64,000 nucleotides of DNA, from contig JAHLKG010000016.1 of assembly GCA_025526995.1 (NCBI GenBank), forward strand, positions 496,001-560,000, given 5' to 3'. Numbering within the stretch: position 1 is the first letter of the stretch; every line of letters begins with the position of its first letter. Source of the stretch: Powellomyces hirtus (lineage: Eukaryota; Chytridiomycota; Chytridiomycetes; Spizellomycetales; Powellomycetaceae). Positions 30,650 through 42,467 of this stretch are shown here, piece after piece. A program made the translations under genes and the position numbers. The notes beneath the pieces were generated by a model. That model searched no databases. It saw only the letters and a list, made by a program, of their open reading frames with translations, and was not told the DNA's origin.

Positions 30650-32789
30650 ATGGCTGGCGACTCTGACAGCCGAGTGTCCATTGAGAGGTTCACTGGGGAG
30701 AACTTTCACCTTTGGAAGTTGAAAATGAAGATGCTGTTGATTGAGAAGGGACTTTGGGATGCCATTGACATCAAGGACGGCTCAGGAACTGCCAAGGCCA
30801 CCAACACAGCATCAGACGACTGGATACGTCGAGATGAGAGAGCTCTGGCTCTGCTGATCATGTCTTTGAATGATGAGCAATTGATGCATGTTCATGAGGC
30901 TGAATCCGCCCTTGAAGCATGGGAAAAGCTGAGGGAGGTGCATGAGAAGAAGGGGGTTGCCAACAGACACTTCCTGAGACGTCGGTTCCTCACTGTGACA
31001 ATGGACCCAACTGATTCCATGACCATCCACATCAACAAGATCAAGAGGATGACCCAGGAACTTGCAGCCATCGGAGCTCCCGTTTCTGAGGAGGACCATG
31101 TGTTCTCCTTGCTCTCTTCCCTTCCAGAAGCCTTTGACACCCTTGTGATGACTCTGGAGTCGACCAGTGAGAAGCTGGACTTGGCTTTTGTGACATCCAG
31201 GCTGTTGCAGGAGGAAATGAGGCGTGCAGATGGAAAGAAGAACTCTGGAAAGGCAGCAAAAGCCTTCTTCACACAAGCTGACACCAAAGGGAATGCTCAG
31301 AAGACCAACAAGGCTGGGGGAAAGCCAGATTGGAAGAAGGAGGCAGTCTGTCACTACTGCAACAAGAAGGGCCACATCAAGAAGGAATGCCACAAGAGGG
31401 CAGCAGACGAGAAGAAGGGCCTAAACCAGGCCAACTCGACTCAACAGACGCCTGGAGGCTTTGCTTTCACCACCATTGGAACTCAGATGCCATCCCTGAC
31501 ATCCAACACTTGGATTTTGGACTCAGGAGCCTCTCAGCACATGACTGGCCGCAGAGAGCTGTTTGAGGACTATGAGAAGATGTCTCCTGTCGCCATTGAG
31601 ATGGCAGACAATCACACATTGGAAGCTGTGGGGCATGGAACGCTTCACACATGGGTGATCAACACAGAGGGGAAGACAGTGCCCCTGCAAATCCAGAACT
31701 GCTGGCACGTCCCCAAGATGACCAAGAACCTCCTATCACTGGCTCGCCTTGCCAAAGCTGGAGCTTGTTTTGAAGTGGGACCACAAGCTGCTCGGATCAT
31801 TGCAAAGGATGGGACGGCTTTCCTTGCCAAAGAGAACCAATTTGTCTACACATTCGAGACAACACATGGGCAGGCAAATGCTGGGATTGCCCACAATGTT
31901 GGAAGGGACACAACAAGTCAGGACTTGTCCCTATGGCATCAGAGACTCGGCCATTTGAACGTTGCAGACATTGGAAGGCTCACCAAGCTTGCCAAGGGCG
32001 TTCAAACTAGTGGGAGCTTGAGCATTTGTGACACTTGTGCACTCAGCAAAGCAAGCAGAGCGCCATTCCCCAAGGCACAGGCCTCCAGAGCATCAGAGAA
32101 GCTGGGATTGATCCACACAGATGTCTGGGGACCAGTTGAACCACCCACGATCACTGGATATCGCTATTTTGTCACATTCATTGATGACAAGACAAGATAT
32201 TTCCATGTTTGCCTTATGAAGACCAAGGGAGAAGTTGCTAGGCACTATCAGGAGCTGGAAGCAGCACTTGTCCCCCTACATGGAAAGCAGATCAAAGCTG
32301 TCAGATCCGACCCAGGAGGCGAGTACATGAGCAACTTGCTAAGGGACCACTTCAAGGAGAAGGGCACACAGCATCAGAGGAGTTCAGTAAATACTCCACA
32401 GCAAAATGGTGTTGCTGAACGAGCCAACCGTACCCTTGTGGAGATGGGGAGATGTTTGTTGAAGCAGTCAGGCTTGGACAAGCGTTTCTGGGGAGAAGCA
32501 ATCATGACAGCAGTCTATCTGAGGAACAGATCTCCCACTGTTGCATGCCCCAAGACGCCTTATGAGATGTTCCATGGTATCCCACCATCTCTGGGACATT
32601 TGAGGACGTTTGGATGCATTGCCTATGCCTACATTCAACCCAACAAGCGCCAGAAGCTGGATGATGCTGCTGTCAAGTGCATCATGCTGGGGTATAGCTC
32701 CCACAGCAAGGAATACCGGCTTATGGACATACAGACTAAGAAGATCCTGTTCTCCAGAAGTGTCAAATTCGATGAGAAGAGCTTCATTC
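30650..32789 (+). pseudogene. Cop-4D gag-pol, part 1
   Basis: Open from ATG 30650 through gag, knuckle, protease and integrase to DEKSFI, where E-F is inserted after CATTC (32785-32789). It shares ELFEDYEK and KDGTAF with copy G against ELFGDYEK and KDGMAF in A, B, C, E and F, and MFHGIPP with J. Confidence 0.9.
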
Positions 32790-33289
32790 TGTTGAGACGT
32801 CTTGACATCTACAAACAGGAACTCAGCATACCAGATAGGTTGCTAGGTTGTTGTCAAGACTTGCAGAGGGTCTGAAGGTGCTTCCCAAGGTAGGGAAGGT
32901 CGCCTGTAGTGTTTGGCAGAGTGTACTAGACAAGTAGAGTGTGTTGGACTGTTATTATATTGGTTGGGGATGCCCAGAGGGCGTCCTTTAATAACAATTT
33001 GGATCATAGTACATGTGTAGTGACAATCTAACTGTGCCCTAGCTTGGCCAAGACGGCCCTGGCCTGGCCTAGTATTGTTCCCAATCACAGGGTGTCTTTT
33101 TGCCTTTTCTTGGCGCTTCTATCAGCGCTCCAGACGTGTTCTAGGCCTTCCCAGGCCCTCTCCAGCTATTCTGGATCGTTCTAGACCATTCTGGACCATT
33201 CCAGACCATTCTAGACACAAGTGGATGTCCTCCCACATGTCCCGTGTGCTCTAAGTCCTCCCAGAGGCGCCCACAGGTAGATTCCAACA
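32790..33289 (-). repeat. Cop-4E 3' LTR
   Basis: 500 bp, GAA/TATTAAAG subfamily. Confidence 0.92.
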
Positions 33290-33296
33290 CTCCCAC

Positions 33297-36200
33297 TCAC
33301 GAAACATGTTTTGTGATCCCACAGGCGTCCCTCAGTTTCAAGAACTGATCCCTAGCCAGTGGTTTTGTCAAGATGTCTGCAACCATGTCCTGAGTCGAGA
33401 GATACTCTAATGCAATCTCCAAGCGTCCTAGTGCTTCTCTGATAAAGTGGTACCTCACTTCAATGTGTTTGGTGCTGGCATGCAATGTCGGGTTCTTAGC
33501 AAGAGCGATGGCACCCTGGTTGTCCTCAAAGAGCATTGTGGGTCCATCCTGCTTGAATCCAAGCTCCCCTGCAAGCAGACGAAGCCAAACAGCTTCCTTG
33601 GTGCACTGGGCTAGTGCCATGTACTCTGCTTCCGTGCTTGAAAGAGCTACAGTGGTCTGCCGCTTGGATTGCCAGGTGATAGGCCCGTTGAACATGAAGA
33701 TGAATCCAGTGGTTGATCTCCTTGTGTCCAAACATCCAGCATAGTCGGAATCCGAGTATCCAACCAGCTTCCTAGGCTCAGAGACATTCTCTTTGCCTCC
33801 CAGAAGGATTCCAAGTTCGCTTGTGCCCTTCAGGTATCTGATGATCCGCTTGGCAGCACTCCAATGCTCCTTTCCAGGCTTTGCAAGGTACTTGGACACA
33901 ATTCCAACTGCAGCAGCAATGTCAGGGCGTGTTCCTAGCATGGCATAGATCAAACTGCCCACTGCATTCCTGTATGGCACAGAGCTCATCTCCAGCTCCT
34001 CCGTCTCATTCTGAGGTGCCATGTTGTTTCTGAGGTGCAGTCCATGTTCCATAGGCGTGGCATGAACCTTGGCATCTCCCATGTTGAATTTCGAAACGAC
34101 CTCTTCAACATACTTCTTCTGAGACAACCAGATGGTGCGGGTGCTTCTGCTCCGTCTGATGTGAATCCCAAGGAAGTAATTCAGCTCTCCAAGGTCTGTC
34201 ATCTCAAAAGCTCGCCTCAGCTCCTTCTTGACATCCCCCAGCTGTTCCTTGCTTGATGAGGCCACAATGAGGTCGTCCACATAGATCAGAATGTACTCTG
34301 TTGTCCCATTCTGACTCCTGTAGTACATGCAAGGCTCTGCAGTCGACTGCACAAAGCCCATAGACTTCAGTTTGTGGTCTATCTTGTGGTTGAAGCGCCT
34401 TGCTGATTGCTTGAGGCCGTAGAGGGGTCTCCCAAGCTTGCAGACCCGTCCTGGATGCTTGGAATCCTCAAAGCCCTCCGGTTGGCGCATGTAGATCACA
34501 TAGTCAAAATCCCCTTGCAAGAATGCTGTCTTCACGTCCATCTGATGTGCCTCCAAGTCATCTGTGGCAATGATGGAGAACAGCAGTCTCATGGGACCAA
34601 ACTTGGCAACAGGAGCAAACGTCTCCTGATAGTCCAATCCCTCTCTCTGAGAGAATCCCTTGGCAACAAGTCTTGCCTTGTATCTGTCAAGCTCTCCTGT
34701 GTCCTTCAGCTTTCGTTTGAAGACCCACTTGCATCCAATAGCTTTTCTGCCCGTTGGCAGATCCACAAGTTGCCATGTCCCATTCTTGGCAAGAGCATCC
34801 ATCTCTTCCTGAGCAGCCTGACGCCATTGTGAAGCATCTGGCATGGTCTGGCTCTCCTTGTAGCTTGTGGGCTCGTTTGAGACAAAGGAGACAGCATAGG
34901 CAACTGCAGCAACGTTTGCAGCGTTGCTTGAAGCCTTCCACCACTCTCCTGGCGGCTTCCTGAGTCTTTTGGGGGTTGGAGAAGGCTCTGCAGCACTCTC
35001 ATAGTCAGAGGACGGCTCAGGGGTCCGTTCCCTCATGTTCTCCTCTCCCTCTGACATGTCTGTGTCCTCAGAGTCGTTACTGACATCCTGCAGCTCGTCA
35101 CTGACATCCTGCAGCTCGTCACTGACATCCTGCAGCTTCATTTCGGGCCCAATTCCCACTTCCAGGCTCTCAGCAGGCACTTGGGGCGTCTGAGCAGACT
35201 GGAGGGATGGAATGAAGCTCTTCTCATCGAATTTGACACTTCTGGAGAACAGGATCTTCTTAGTCTGTATGTCCATAAGCCGGTATTCCTTGCTGTGGGA
35301 GCTATACCCCAGCATGATGCACTTGACAGCAGCATCATCCAGCTTCTGGCGCTTGTTGGGTTGAATGTAGGCATAGGCAATGCATCCAAACGTCCTCAAA
35401 TGTCCCAGAGATGGTGGGATACCAAGGAACATCTCATAAGGCGTCTTGGGGCATGCAACAGTGGGAGATCTGTTCCTCAGATAGACTGCTGTCATGATTG
35501 CTTCTCCCCAGAAACGCTTGTCCAAGCCTGACTGCTTCAACAAACATCTCCCCATCTCCACAAGGGTACGGTTGGCTCGTTCAGCAACACCATTTTGCTG
35601 TGGAGTATTTACTGAACTCCTCTGATGCTGTGTGCCCTTCTCCTTGAAGTGGTCCCTTAGCAAGTTGCTCATGTACTCGCCTCCTGGGTCGGATCTGACA
35701 GCTTTGATCTGCTTTCCATGTAGGGGGACAAGTGCTGCTTCCAGCTCCTGATAGTGCCTAGCAACTTCTCCCTTGGTCTTCATAAGGCAAACATGGAAAT
35801 ATCTTGTCTTGTCATCAATGAATGTGACAAAATAGCGATATCCAGTGATCGTGGGTGGTTCAACTGGTCCCCAGACATCTGTGTGGATCAATCCCAGCTT
35901 CTCTGATGCTCTGGAGGCCTGTGCCTTGGGGAATGGCGCTCTGCTTGCTTTGCTGAGTGCACAAGTGTCACAAATGCTCAAGCTCCCACTAGTTTGAACG
36001 CCCTTGGCAAGCTTGGTGAGCCTTCCAATGTCTGCAACGTTCAAATGGCCGAGTCTCTGATGCCATAGGGACAAGTCCTGACTTGTTGTGTCCCTTCCAA
36101 CATTGTGGGCAATCCCAGCATTTGCCTGCCCATGTGTTGTCTCGAATGTGTAGACAAATTGGTTCTCTTTGGCAAGGAAAGCCATCCCATCCTTTGCAAT

Positions 36201-37349
36201 GATCCGAGCAGCCTGTGGTCCCACTTCAAAACAAGCTCCAGCTTTGGCAAGGCGAGCCAGTGATAGGAGGTTCTTGGTCATCTTGGGGACGTGCCAGCAG
36301 TTCTGGATTTGCAGGGGCACTGTCTTCCCCTCTGTGTTGATCACCCATGTGTGAAGCGTTCCATGCCCCACAGCTTCCAATGTGTGATTGTCTGCCATCT
36401 CAATGGCGACAGGAGACATCTTCTCATAGTCCCCAAACAGCTCTCTGCGGCCAGTCATGTGCTGAGAGGCTCCTGAGTCCAAAATCCAAGTGTTGGATGT
36501 CAGGGATGGCATCTGAGTTCCAATGGTGGTGAAAGCAAAGCCTCCAGGCGTCTGTTGAGTTGAGTTGGCCTGGTTTAGGCCCTTCTTCTCGTCTGCTGCC
36601 CTCTTGTGGCATTCCTTCTTGATGTGGCCCTTCTTGTTGCAGTAGTGACAGACTGCCTCCTTCTTCCAATCTGGCTTTCCCCCAGCCTTGTTGGTCTTCT
36701 GAGCATTCCCTTTGGTGTCAGCTTGTGTGAAGAAGGCTTTTGCTGCCTTTCCAGAGTTCTTCTTTCCATCTGCACGCCTCATTTCCTCCTGCAACAGCCT
36801 GGATGTCACAAAAGCCAAGTCCAGCTTCTCACTGGTCGACTCCAGAGTCATCACAAGGGTGTCAAAGGCTTCTGGAAGGGAAGAGAGCAAGGAGAACACA
36901 TGGTCCTCCTCAGAAACGGGAGCTCCGATGGCTGCAAGTTCCTGGGTCATCCTCTTGATCTTGTTGATGTGGATGGTCATGGAATCAGTTGGGTCCATTG
37001 TCACAGTGAGGAACCGACGTCTCAGGAAGTGTCTGTTGGCAACCCCCTTCTTCTCATGCACCTCCCTCAGCTTTTCCCATGCTTCAAGGGCGGATTCAGC
37101 CTCATGAACATGCATCAATTGCTCATCATTCAAAGACATGATCAGCAGAGCCAGAGCTCTCTCATCTCGACGTATCCAGTCGTCTGATGCTGTGTTGGTG
37201 GCCTTGGCAGTTCCTGAGCCGTCCTTGATGTCAATGGCATCCCAAAGTCCCTTCTCAATCAACAGCATCTTCATTTTCAACTTCCAAAGGTGAAAGTTCT
37301 CCCCAGTGAACCTCTCAATGGACACTCGGCTGTCAGAGTCGCCAGCCAT
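33297..37349 (-). CDS. Cop-4E gag-pol polyprotein (1350 aa)
   Basis: Uninterrupted frame collinear with A, three acidic repeats, all DDE, YVDD and RNase H motifs present, and the normal NGVAER motif. It carries the change QGDFDYV (Leu to Phe) just after MDVKTAFL in RT, shared only with F. Potentially functional unless that change hurts RT. Confidence 0.92.
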   Translation of the reverse strand: MAGDSDSRVSIERFTGENFHLWKLKMKMLLIEKGLWDAIDIKDGSGTAKATNTASDDWIRRDERALALLIMSLNDEQLMHVHEAESALEAWEKLREVHEKKGVANRHFLRRRFLTVTMDPTDSMTIHINKIKRMTQELAAIGAPVSEEDHVFSLLSSLPEAFDTLVMTLESTSEKLDLAFVTSRLLQEEMRRADGKKNSGKAAKAFFTQADTKGNAQKTNKAGGKPDWKKEAVCHYCNKKGHIKKECHKRAADEKKGLNQANSTQQTPGGFAFTTIGTQMPSLTSNTWILDSGASQHMTGRRELFGDYEKMSPVAIEMADNHTLEAVGHGTLHTWVINTEGKTVPLQIQNCWHVPKMTKNLLSLARLAKAGACFEVGPQAARIIAKDGMAFLAKENQFVYTFETTHGQANAGIAHNVGRDTTSQDLSLWHQRLGHLNVADIGRLTKLAKGVQTSGSLSICDTCALSKASRAPFPKAQASRASEKLGLIHTDVWGPVEPPTITGYRYFVTFIDDKTRYFHVCLMKTKGEVARHYQELEAALVPLHGKQIKAVRSDPGGEYMSNLLRDHFKEKGTQHQRSSVNTPQQNGVAERANRTLVEMGRCLLKQSGLDKRFWGEAIMTAVYLRNRSPTVACPKTPYEMFLGIPPSLGHLRTFGCIAYAYIQPNKRQKLDDAAVKCIMLGYSSHSKEYRLMDIQTKKILFSRSVKFDEKSFIPSLQSAQTPQVPAESLEVGIGPEMKLQDVSDELQDVSDELQDVSNDSEDTDMSEGEENMRERTPEPSSDYESAAEPSPTPKRLRKPPGEWWKASSNAANVAAVAYAVSFVSNEPTSYKESQTMPDASQWRQAAQEEMDALAKNGTWQLVDLPTGRKAIGCKWVFKRKLKDTGELDRYKARLVAKGFSQREGLDYQETFAPVAKFGPMRLLFSIIATDDLEAHQMDVKTAFLQGDFDYVIYMRQPEGFEDSKHPGRVCKLGRPLYGLKQSARRFNHKIDHKLKSMGFVQSTAEPCMYYRSQNGTTEYILIYVDDLIVASSSKEQLGDVKKELRRAFEMTDLGELNYFLGIHIRRSRSTRTIWLSQKKYVEEVVSKFNMGDAKVHATPMEHGLHLRNNMAPQNETEELEMSSVPYRNAVGSLIYAMLGTRPDIAAAVGIVSKYLAKPGKEHWSAAKRIIRYLKGTSELGILLGGKENVSEPRKLVGYSDSDYAGCLDTRRSTTGFIFMFNGPITWQSKRQTTVALSSTEAEYMALAQCTKEAVWLRLLAGELGFKQDGPTMLFEDNQGAIALAKNPTLHASTKHIEVRYHFIREALGRLEIALEYLSTQDMVADILTKPLARDQFLKLRDACGITKHVS

Positions 37350-37628
37350 CTTGTGCAAAGAGTGTGGCAAAATGGGATAGTCCCGGTGTTCAACCGCAAG
37401 TGGTCAGAACCTGCTCCAGAAAATCCACTCCAGTCCAGTCCAGTCCAGACAATAGCTCGTTTGATGGTCAGACGCAGGTGTCCTATGCCTGCTATCTAGG
37501 CTTCTCGAGTGCTCAAACAGTTCTCCAAGTCCTCAGCAGCACCAGTGATAGGCACAGTGACGTGTTTCCCAGATAGGGATAGAGGTGGAGTCAGTAATGT
37601 TCAGACAGCTGTGTCAGGGCTCATAACC

Positions 37629-38128
37629 TGTTGAGACGTCTTGACATCTACAAACAGGAACTCAGCATACCAGATAGGTTGCTAGGTTGTTGTCAAGACT
37701 TGCAGAGGGTCTGAAGGTGCTTCCCAAGGTAGGGAAGGTCGCCTGTAGTGTTTGGCAGAGTGTACTAGACAAGTAGAGTGTGTTGGACTGTTATTATATT
37801 GGTTGGGGATGCCCAGAGGGCGTCCTTTAATAACAATTTGGATCATAGTACATGTGTAGTGACAATCTAACTGTGCCCTAGCTTGGCCAAGACGGCCCTG
37901 GCCTGGCCTAGTATTGTTCCCAATCACAGGGTGTCTTTTTGCCTTTTCTTGGCGCTTCTATCAGCGCTCCAGACGTGTTCTAGGCCTTCCCAGGCCCTCT
38001 CCAGCTATTCTGGATCGTTCTAGACCATTCTGGACCATTCCAGACCATTCTAGACACAAGTGGATGTCCTCCCACATGTCCCGTGTGCTCTAAGTCCTCC
38101 CAGAGGCGCCCACAGGTAGATTCCAACA
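37629..38128 (-). repeat. LTR shared by Cop-4E (5') and Cop-4F (3')
   Basis: A single 500-bp LTR with the E PBS on its left side and the F polypurine tract (plus-strand CTCCCACTC) on its right. Confidence 0.92.
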
Positions 38129-38135
38129 CTCCCAC

Positions 38136-41100
38136 TCACGAAACATGTTTTGTGATCCCACAGGCGTCCCTCAGTTTCAAGAACTGATCCCTAGCCAGTG
38201 GTTTTGTCAAGATGTCTGCAACCATGTCCTGAGTCGAGAGATACTCTAATGCAATCTCCAAGCGTCCTAGTGCTTCTCTGATAAAGTGGTACCTCACTTC
38301 AATGTGTTTGGTGCTGGCATGCAATGTCGGGTTCTTAGCAAGAGCGATGGCACCCTGGTTGTCCTCAAAGAGCATTGTGGGTCCATCCTGCTTGAATCCA
38401 AGCTCCCCTGCAAGCAGACGAAGCCAAACAGCTTCCTTGGTGCACTGGGCTAGTGCCATGTACTCTGCTTCCGTGCTTGAAAGAGCTACAGTGGTCTGCC
38501 GCTTGGATTGCCAGGTGATAGGCCCGTTGAACATGAAGATGAATCCAGTGGTTGATCTCCTTGTGTCCAAACATCCAGCATAGTCGGAATCCGAGTATCC
38601 AACCAGCTTCCTAGGCTCAGAGACATTCTCTTTGCCTCCCAGAAGGATTCCAAGTTCGCTTGTGCCCTTCAGGTATCTGATGATCCGCTTGGCAGCACTC
38701 CAATGCTCCTTTCCAGGCTTTGCAAGGTACTTGGACACAATTCCAACTGCAGCAGCAATGTCAGGGCGTGTTCCTAGCATGGCATAGATCAAACTGCCCA
38801 CTGCATTCCTGTATGGCACAGAGCTCATCTCCAGCTCCTCCGTCTCATTCTGAGGTGCCATGTTGTTTCTGAGGTGCAGTCCATGTTCCATAGGCGTGGC
38901 ATGAACCTTGGCATCTCCCATGTTGAATTTCGAAACGACCTCTTCAACATACTTCTTCTGAGACAACCAGATGGTGCGGGTGCTTCTGCTCCGTCTGATG
39001 TGAATCCCAAGGAAGTAATTCAGCTCTCCAAGGTCTGTCATCTCAAAAGCTCGCCTCAGCTCCTTCTTGACATCCCCCAGCTGTTCCTTGCTTGATGAGG
39101 CCACAATGAGGTCGTCCACATAGATCAGAATGTACTCTGTTGTCCCATTCTGACTCCTGTAGTACATGCAAGGCTCTGCAGTCGACTGCACAAAGCCCAT
39201 AGACTTCAGTTTGTGGTCTATCTTGTGGTTGAAGCGCCTTGCTGATTGCTTGAGGCCGTAGAGGGGTCTCCCAAGCTTGCAGACCCGTCCTGGATGCTTG
39301 GAATCCTCAAAGCCCTCCGGTTGGCGCATGTAGATCACATAGTCAAAATCCCCTTGCAAGAATGCTGTCTTCACGTCCATCTGATGTGCCTCCAAGTCAT
39401 CTGTGGCAATGATGGAGAACAGCAGTCTCATGGGACCAAACTTGGCAACAGGAGCAAACATCTCCTGATAGTCCAATCCCTCTCTCTGAGAGAATCCCTT
39501 GGCAACAAGTCTTGCCTTGTATCTGTCAAGCTCTCCTGTGTCCTTCAGCTTTCGTTTGAAGACCCACTTGCATCCAATAGCTTTTCTGCCCGTTGGCAGA
39601 TCCACAAGTTGCCATGTCCCATTCTTGGCAAGAGCATCCATCTCTTCCTGAGCAGCCTGACGCCATTGTGAAGCATCTGGCATGGTCTGGCTCTCCTTGT
39701 AGCTTGTGGGCTCGTTTGAGACAAAGGAGACAGCATAGGCAACTGCAGCAACGTTTGCAGCGTTGCTTGAAGCCTTCCACCACTCTCCTGGCGGCTTCCT
39801 GAGTCTTTTGGGGGTTGGAGAAGGCTCTGCAGCACTCTCATAGTCAGAGGACGGCTCAGGGGTCCGTTCCCTCATGTTCTCCTCTCCCTCTGACATGTCT
39901 GTGTCCTCAGAGTCGTTACTGACATCCTGCAGCTCGTCACTGACATCCTGCAGCTCGTCACTGACATCCTGCAGCTTCATTTCGGGCCCAATTCCCACTT
40001 CCAGGCTCTCAGCAGGCACTTGGGGCGTCTGAGCAGACTGGAGGGATGGAATGAAGCTCTTCTCATCGAATTTGACACTTCTGGAGAACAGGATCTTCTT
40101 AGTCTGTATGTCCATAAGCCGGTATTCCTTGCTGTGGGAGCTATACCCCAGCATGATGCACTTGACAGCAGCATCATCCAGCTTCTGGCGCTTGTTGGGT
40201 TGAATGTAGGCATAGGCAATGCATCCAAACGTCCTCAAATGTCCCAGAGATGGTGGGATACCAAGGAACATCTCATAAGGCGTCTTGGGGCATGCAACAG
40301 TGGGAGATCTGTTCCTCAGATAGACTGCTGTCATGATTGCTTCTCCCCAGAAACGCTTGTCCAAGCCTGACTGCTTCAACAAACATCTCCCCATCTCCAC
40401 AAGGGTACGGTTGGCTCGTTCAGCAACACCATTTTGCTGTGGAGTATTTACTGAACTCCTCTGATGCTGTGTGCCCTTCTCCTTGAAGTGGTCCCTTAGC
40501 AAGTTGCTCATGTACTCGCCTCCTGGGTCGGATCTGACAGCTTTGATCTGCTTTCCATGTAGGGGGACAAGTGCTGCTTCCAGCTCCTGATAGTGCCTAG
40601 CAACTTCTCCCTTGGTCTTCATAAGGCAAACATGGAAATATCTTGTCTTGTCATCAATGAATGTGACAAAATAGCGATATCCAGTGATCGTGGGTGGTTC
40701 AACTGGTCCCCAGACATCTGTGTGGATCAATCCCAGCTTCTCTGATGCTCTGGAGGCCTGTGCCTTGGGGAATGGCGCTCTGCTTGCTTTGCTGAGTGCA
40801 CAAGTGTCACAAATGCTCAAGCTCCCACTAGTTTGAACGCCCTTGGCAAGCTTGGTGAGCCTTCCAATGTCTGCAACGTTCAAATGGCCGAGTCTCTGAT
40901 GCCATAGGGACAAGTCCTGACTTGTTGTGTCCCTTCCAACATTGTGGGCAATCCCAGCATTTGCCTGCCCATGTGTTGTCTCGAATGTGTAGACAAATTG
41001 GTTCTCTTTGGCAAGGAAAGCCATCCCATCCTTTGCAATGATCCGAGCAGCCTGTGGTCCCACTTCAAAACAAGCTCCAGCTTTGGCAAGGCGAGCCAGT

Positions 41101-42188
41101 GATAGGAGGTTCTTGGTCATCTTGGGGACGTGCCAGCAGTTCTGGATTTGCAGGGGCACTGTCTTCCCCTCTGTGTTGATCACCCATGTGTGAAGCGTTC
41201 CATGCCCCACAGCTTCCAATGTGTGATTGTCTGCCATCTCAATGGCGACAGGAGACATCTTCTCATAGTCCCCAAACAGCTCTCTGCGGCCAGTCATGTG
41301 CTGAGAGGCTCCTGAGTCCAAAATCCAAGTGTTGGATGTCAGGGATGGCATCTGAGTTCCAATGGTGGTGAAAGCAAAGCCTCCAGGCGTCTGTTGAGTT
41401 GAGTTGGCCTGGTTTAGGCCCTTCTTCTCGTCTGCTGCCCTCTTGTGGCATTCCTTCTTGATGTGGCCCTTCTTGTTGCAGTAGTGACAGACTGCCTCCT
41501 TCTTCCAATCTGGCTTTCCCCCAGCCTTGTTGGTCTTCTGAGCATTCCCTTTGGTGTCAGCTTGTGTGAAGAAGGCTTTTGCTGCCTTTCCAGAGTTCTT
41601 CTTTCCATCTGCACGCCTCATTTCCTCCTGCAACAGCCTGGATGTCACAAAAGCCAAGTCCAGCTTCTCACTGGTCGACTCCAGAGTCATCACAAGGGTG
41701 TCAAAGGCTTCTGGAAGGGAAGAGAGCAAGGAGAACACATGGTCCTCCTCAGAAACGGGAGCTCCGATGGCTGCAAGTTCCTGGGTCATCCTCTTGATCT
41801 TGTTGATGTGGATGGTCATGGAATCAGTTGGGTCCATTGTCACAGTGAGGAACCGACGTCTCAGGAAGTGTCTGTTGGCAACCCCCTTCTTCTCATGCAC
41901 CTCCCTCAGCTTTTCCCATGCTTCAAGGGCGGATTCAGCCTCATGAACATGCATCAATTGCTCATCATTCAAAGACATGATCAGCAGAGCCAGAGCTCTC
42001 TCATCTCGACGTATCCAGTCGTCTGATGCTGTGTTGGTGGCCTTGGCAGTTCCTGAGCCGTCCTTGATGTCAATGGCATCCCAAAGTCCCTTCTCAATCA
42101 ACAGCATCTTCATTTTCAACTTCCAAAGGTGAAAGTTCTCCCCAGTGAACCTCTCAATGGACACTCGGCTGTCAGAGTCGCCAGCCAT
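38136..42188 (-). CDS. Cop-4F gag-pol polyprotein (1350 aa)
   Basis: Uninterrupted and nearly identical to E, including the QGDFDYV change. The one amino-acid difference I see is QEMFAPVAK in place of QETFAPVAK near the RT entry. All catalytic residues are present. Confidence 0.92.
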   Translation of the reverse strand: MAGDSDSRVSIERFTGENFHLWKLKMKMLLIEKGLWDAIDIKDGSGTAKATNTASDDWIRRDERALALLIMSLNDEQLMHVHEAESALEAWEKLREVHEKKGVANRHFLRRRFLTVTMDPTDSMTIHINKIKRMTQELAAIGAPVSEEDHVFSLLSSLPEAFDTLVMTLESTSEKLDLAFVTSRLLQEEMRRADGKKNSGKAAKAFFTQADTKGNAQKTNKAGGKPDWKKEAVCHYCNKKGHIKKECHKRAADEKKGLNQANSTQQTPGGFAFTTIGTQMPSLTSNTWILDSGASQHMTGRRELFGDYEKMSPVAIEMADNHTLEAVGHGTLHTWVINTEGKTVPLQIQNCWHVPKMTKNLLSLARLAKAGACFEVGPQAARIIAKDGMAFLAKENQFVYTFETTHGQANAGIAHNVGRDTTSQDLSLWHQRLGHLNVADIGRLTKLAKGVQTSGSLSICDTCALSKASRAPFPKAQASRASEKLGLIHTDVWGPVEPPTITGYRYFVTFIDDKTRYFHVCLMKTKGEVARHYQELEAALVPLHGKQIKAVRSDPGGEYMSNLLRDHFKEKGTQHQRSSVNTPQQNGVAERANRTLVEMGRCLLKQSGLDKRFWGEAIMTAVYLRNRSPTVACPKTPYEMFLGIPPSLGHLRTFGCIAYAYIQPNKRQKLDDAAVKCIMLGYSSHSKEYRLMDIQTKKILFSRSVKFDEKSFIPSLQSAQTPQVPAESLEVGIGPEMKLQDVSDELQDVSDELQDVSNDSEDTDMSEGEENMRERTPEPSSDYESAAEPSPTPKRLRKPPGEWWKASSNAANVAAVAYAVSFVSNEPTSYKESQTMPDASQWRQAAQEEMDALAKNGTWQLVDLPTGRKAIGCKWVFKRKLKDTGELDRYKARLVAKGFSQREGLDYQEMFAPVAKFGPMRLLFSIIATDDLEAHQMDVKTAFLQGDFDYVIYMRQPEGFEDSKHPGRVCKLGRPLYGLKQSARRFNHKIDHKLKSMGFVQSTAEPCMYYRSQNGTTEYILIYVDDLIVASSSKEQLGDVKKELRRAFEMTDLGELNYFLGIHIRRSRSTRTIWLSQKKYVEEVVSKFNMGDAKVHATPMEHGLHLRNNMAPQNETEELEMSSVPYRNAVGSLIYAMLGTRPDIAAAVGIVSKYLAKPGKEHWSAAKRIIRYLKGTSELGILLGGKENVSEPRKLVGYSDSDYAGCLDTRRSTTGFIFMFNGPITWQSKRQTTVALSSTEAEYMALAQCTKEAVWLRLLAGELGFKQDGPTMLFEDNQGAIALAKNPTLHASTKHIEVRYHFIREALGRLEIALEYLSTQDMVADILTKPLARDQFLKLRDACGITKHVS

Positions 42189-42467
42189 CTTGTGCAAAGA
42201 GTGTGGCAAAATGGGATAGTCCCGGTGTTCAACCGCAAGTGGTCAGAACCTGCTCCAGAAAATCCACTCCAGTCCAGTCCAGTCCAGACAATAGCTCGTT
42301 TGATGGTCAGACGCAGGTGTCCTATGCCTGCTATCTAGGCTTCTCGAGTGCTCAAACAGTTCTCCAAGTCCTCAGCAGCACCAGTGATAGGCACAGTGAC
42401 GTGTTTCCCAGATAGGGATAGAGGTGGAGTCAGTAATGTTCAGACAGCTGTGTCAGGGCTCATAACC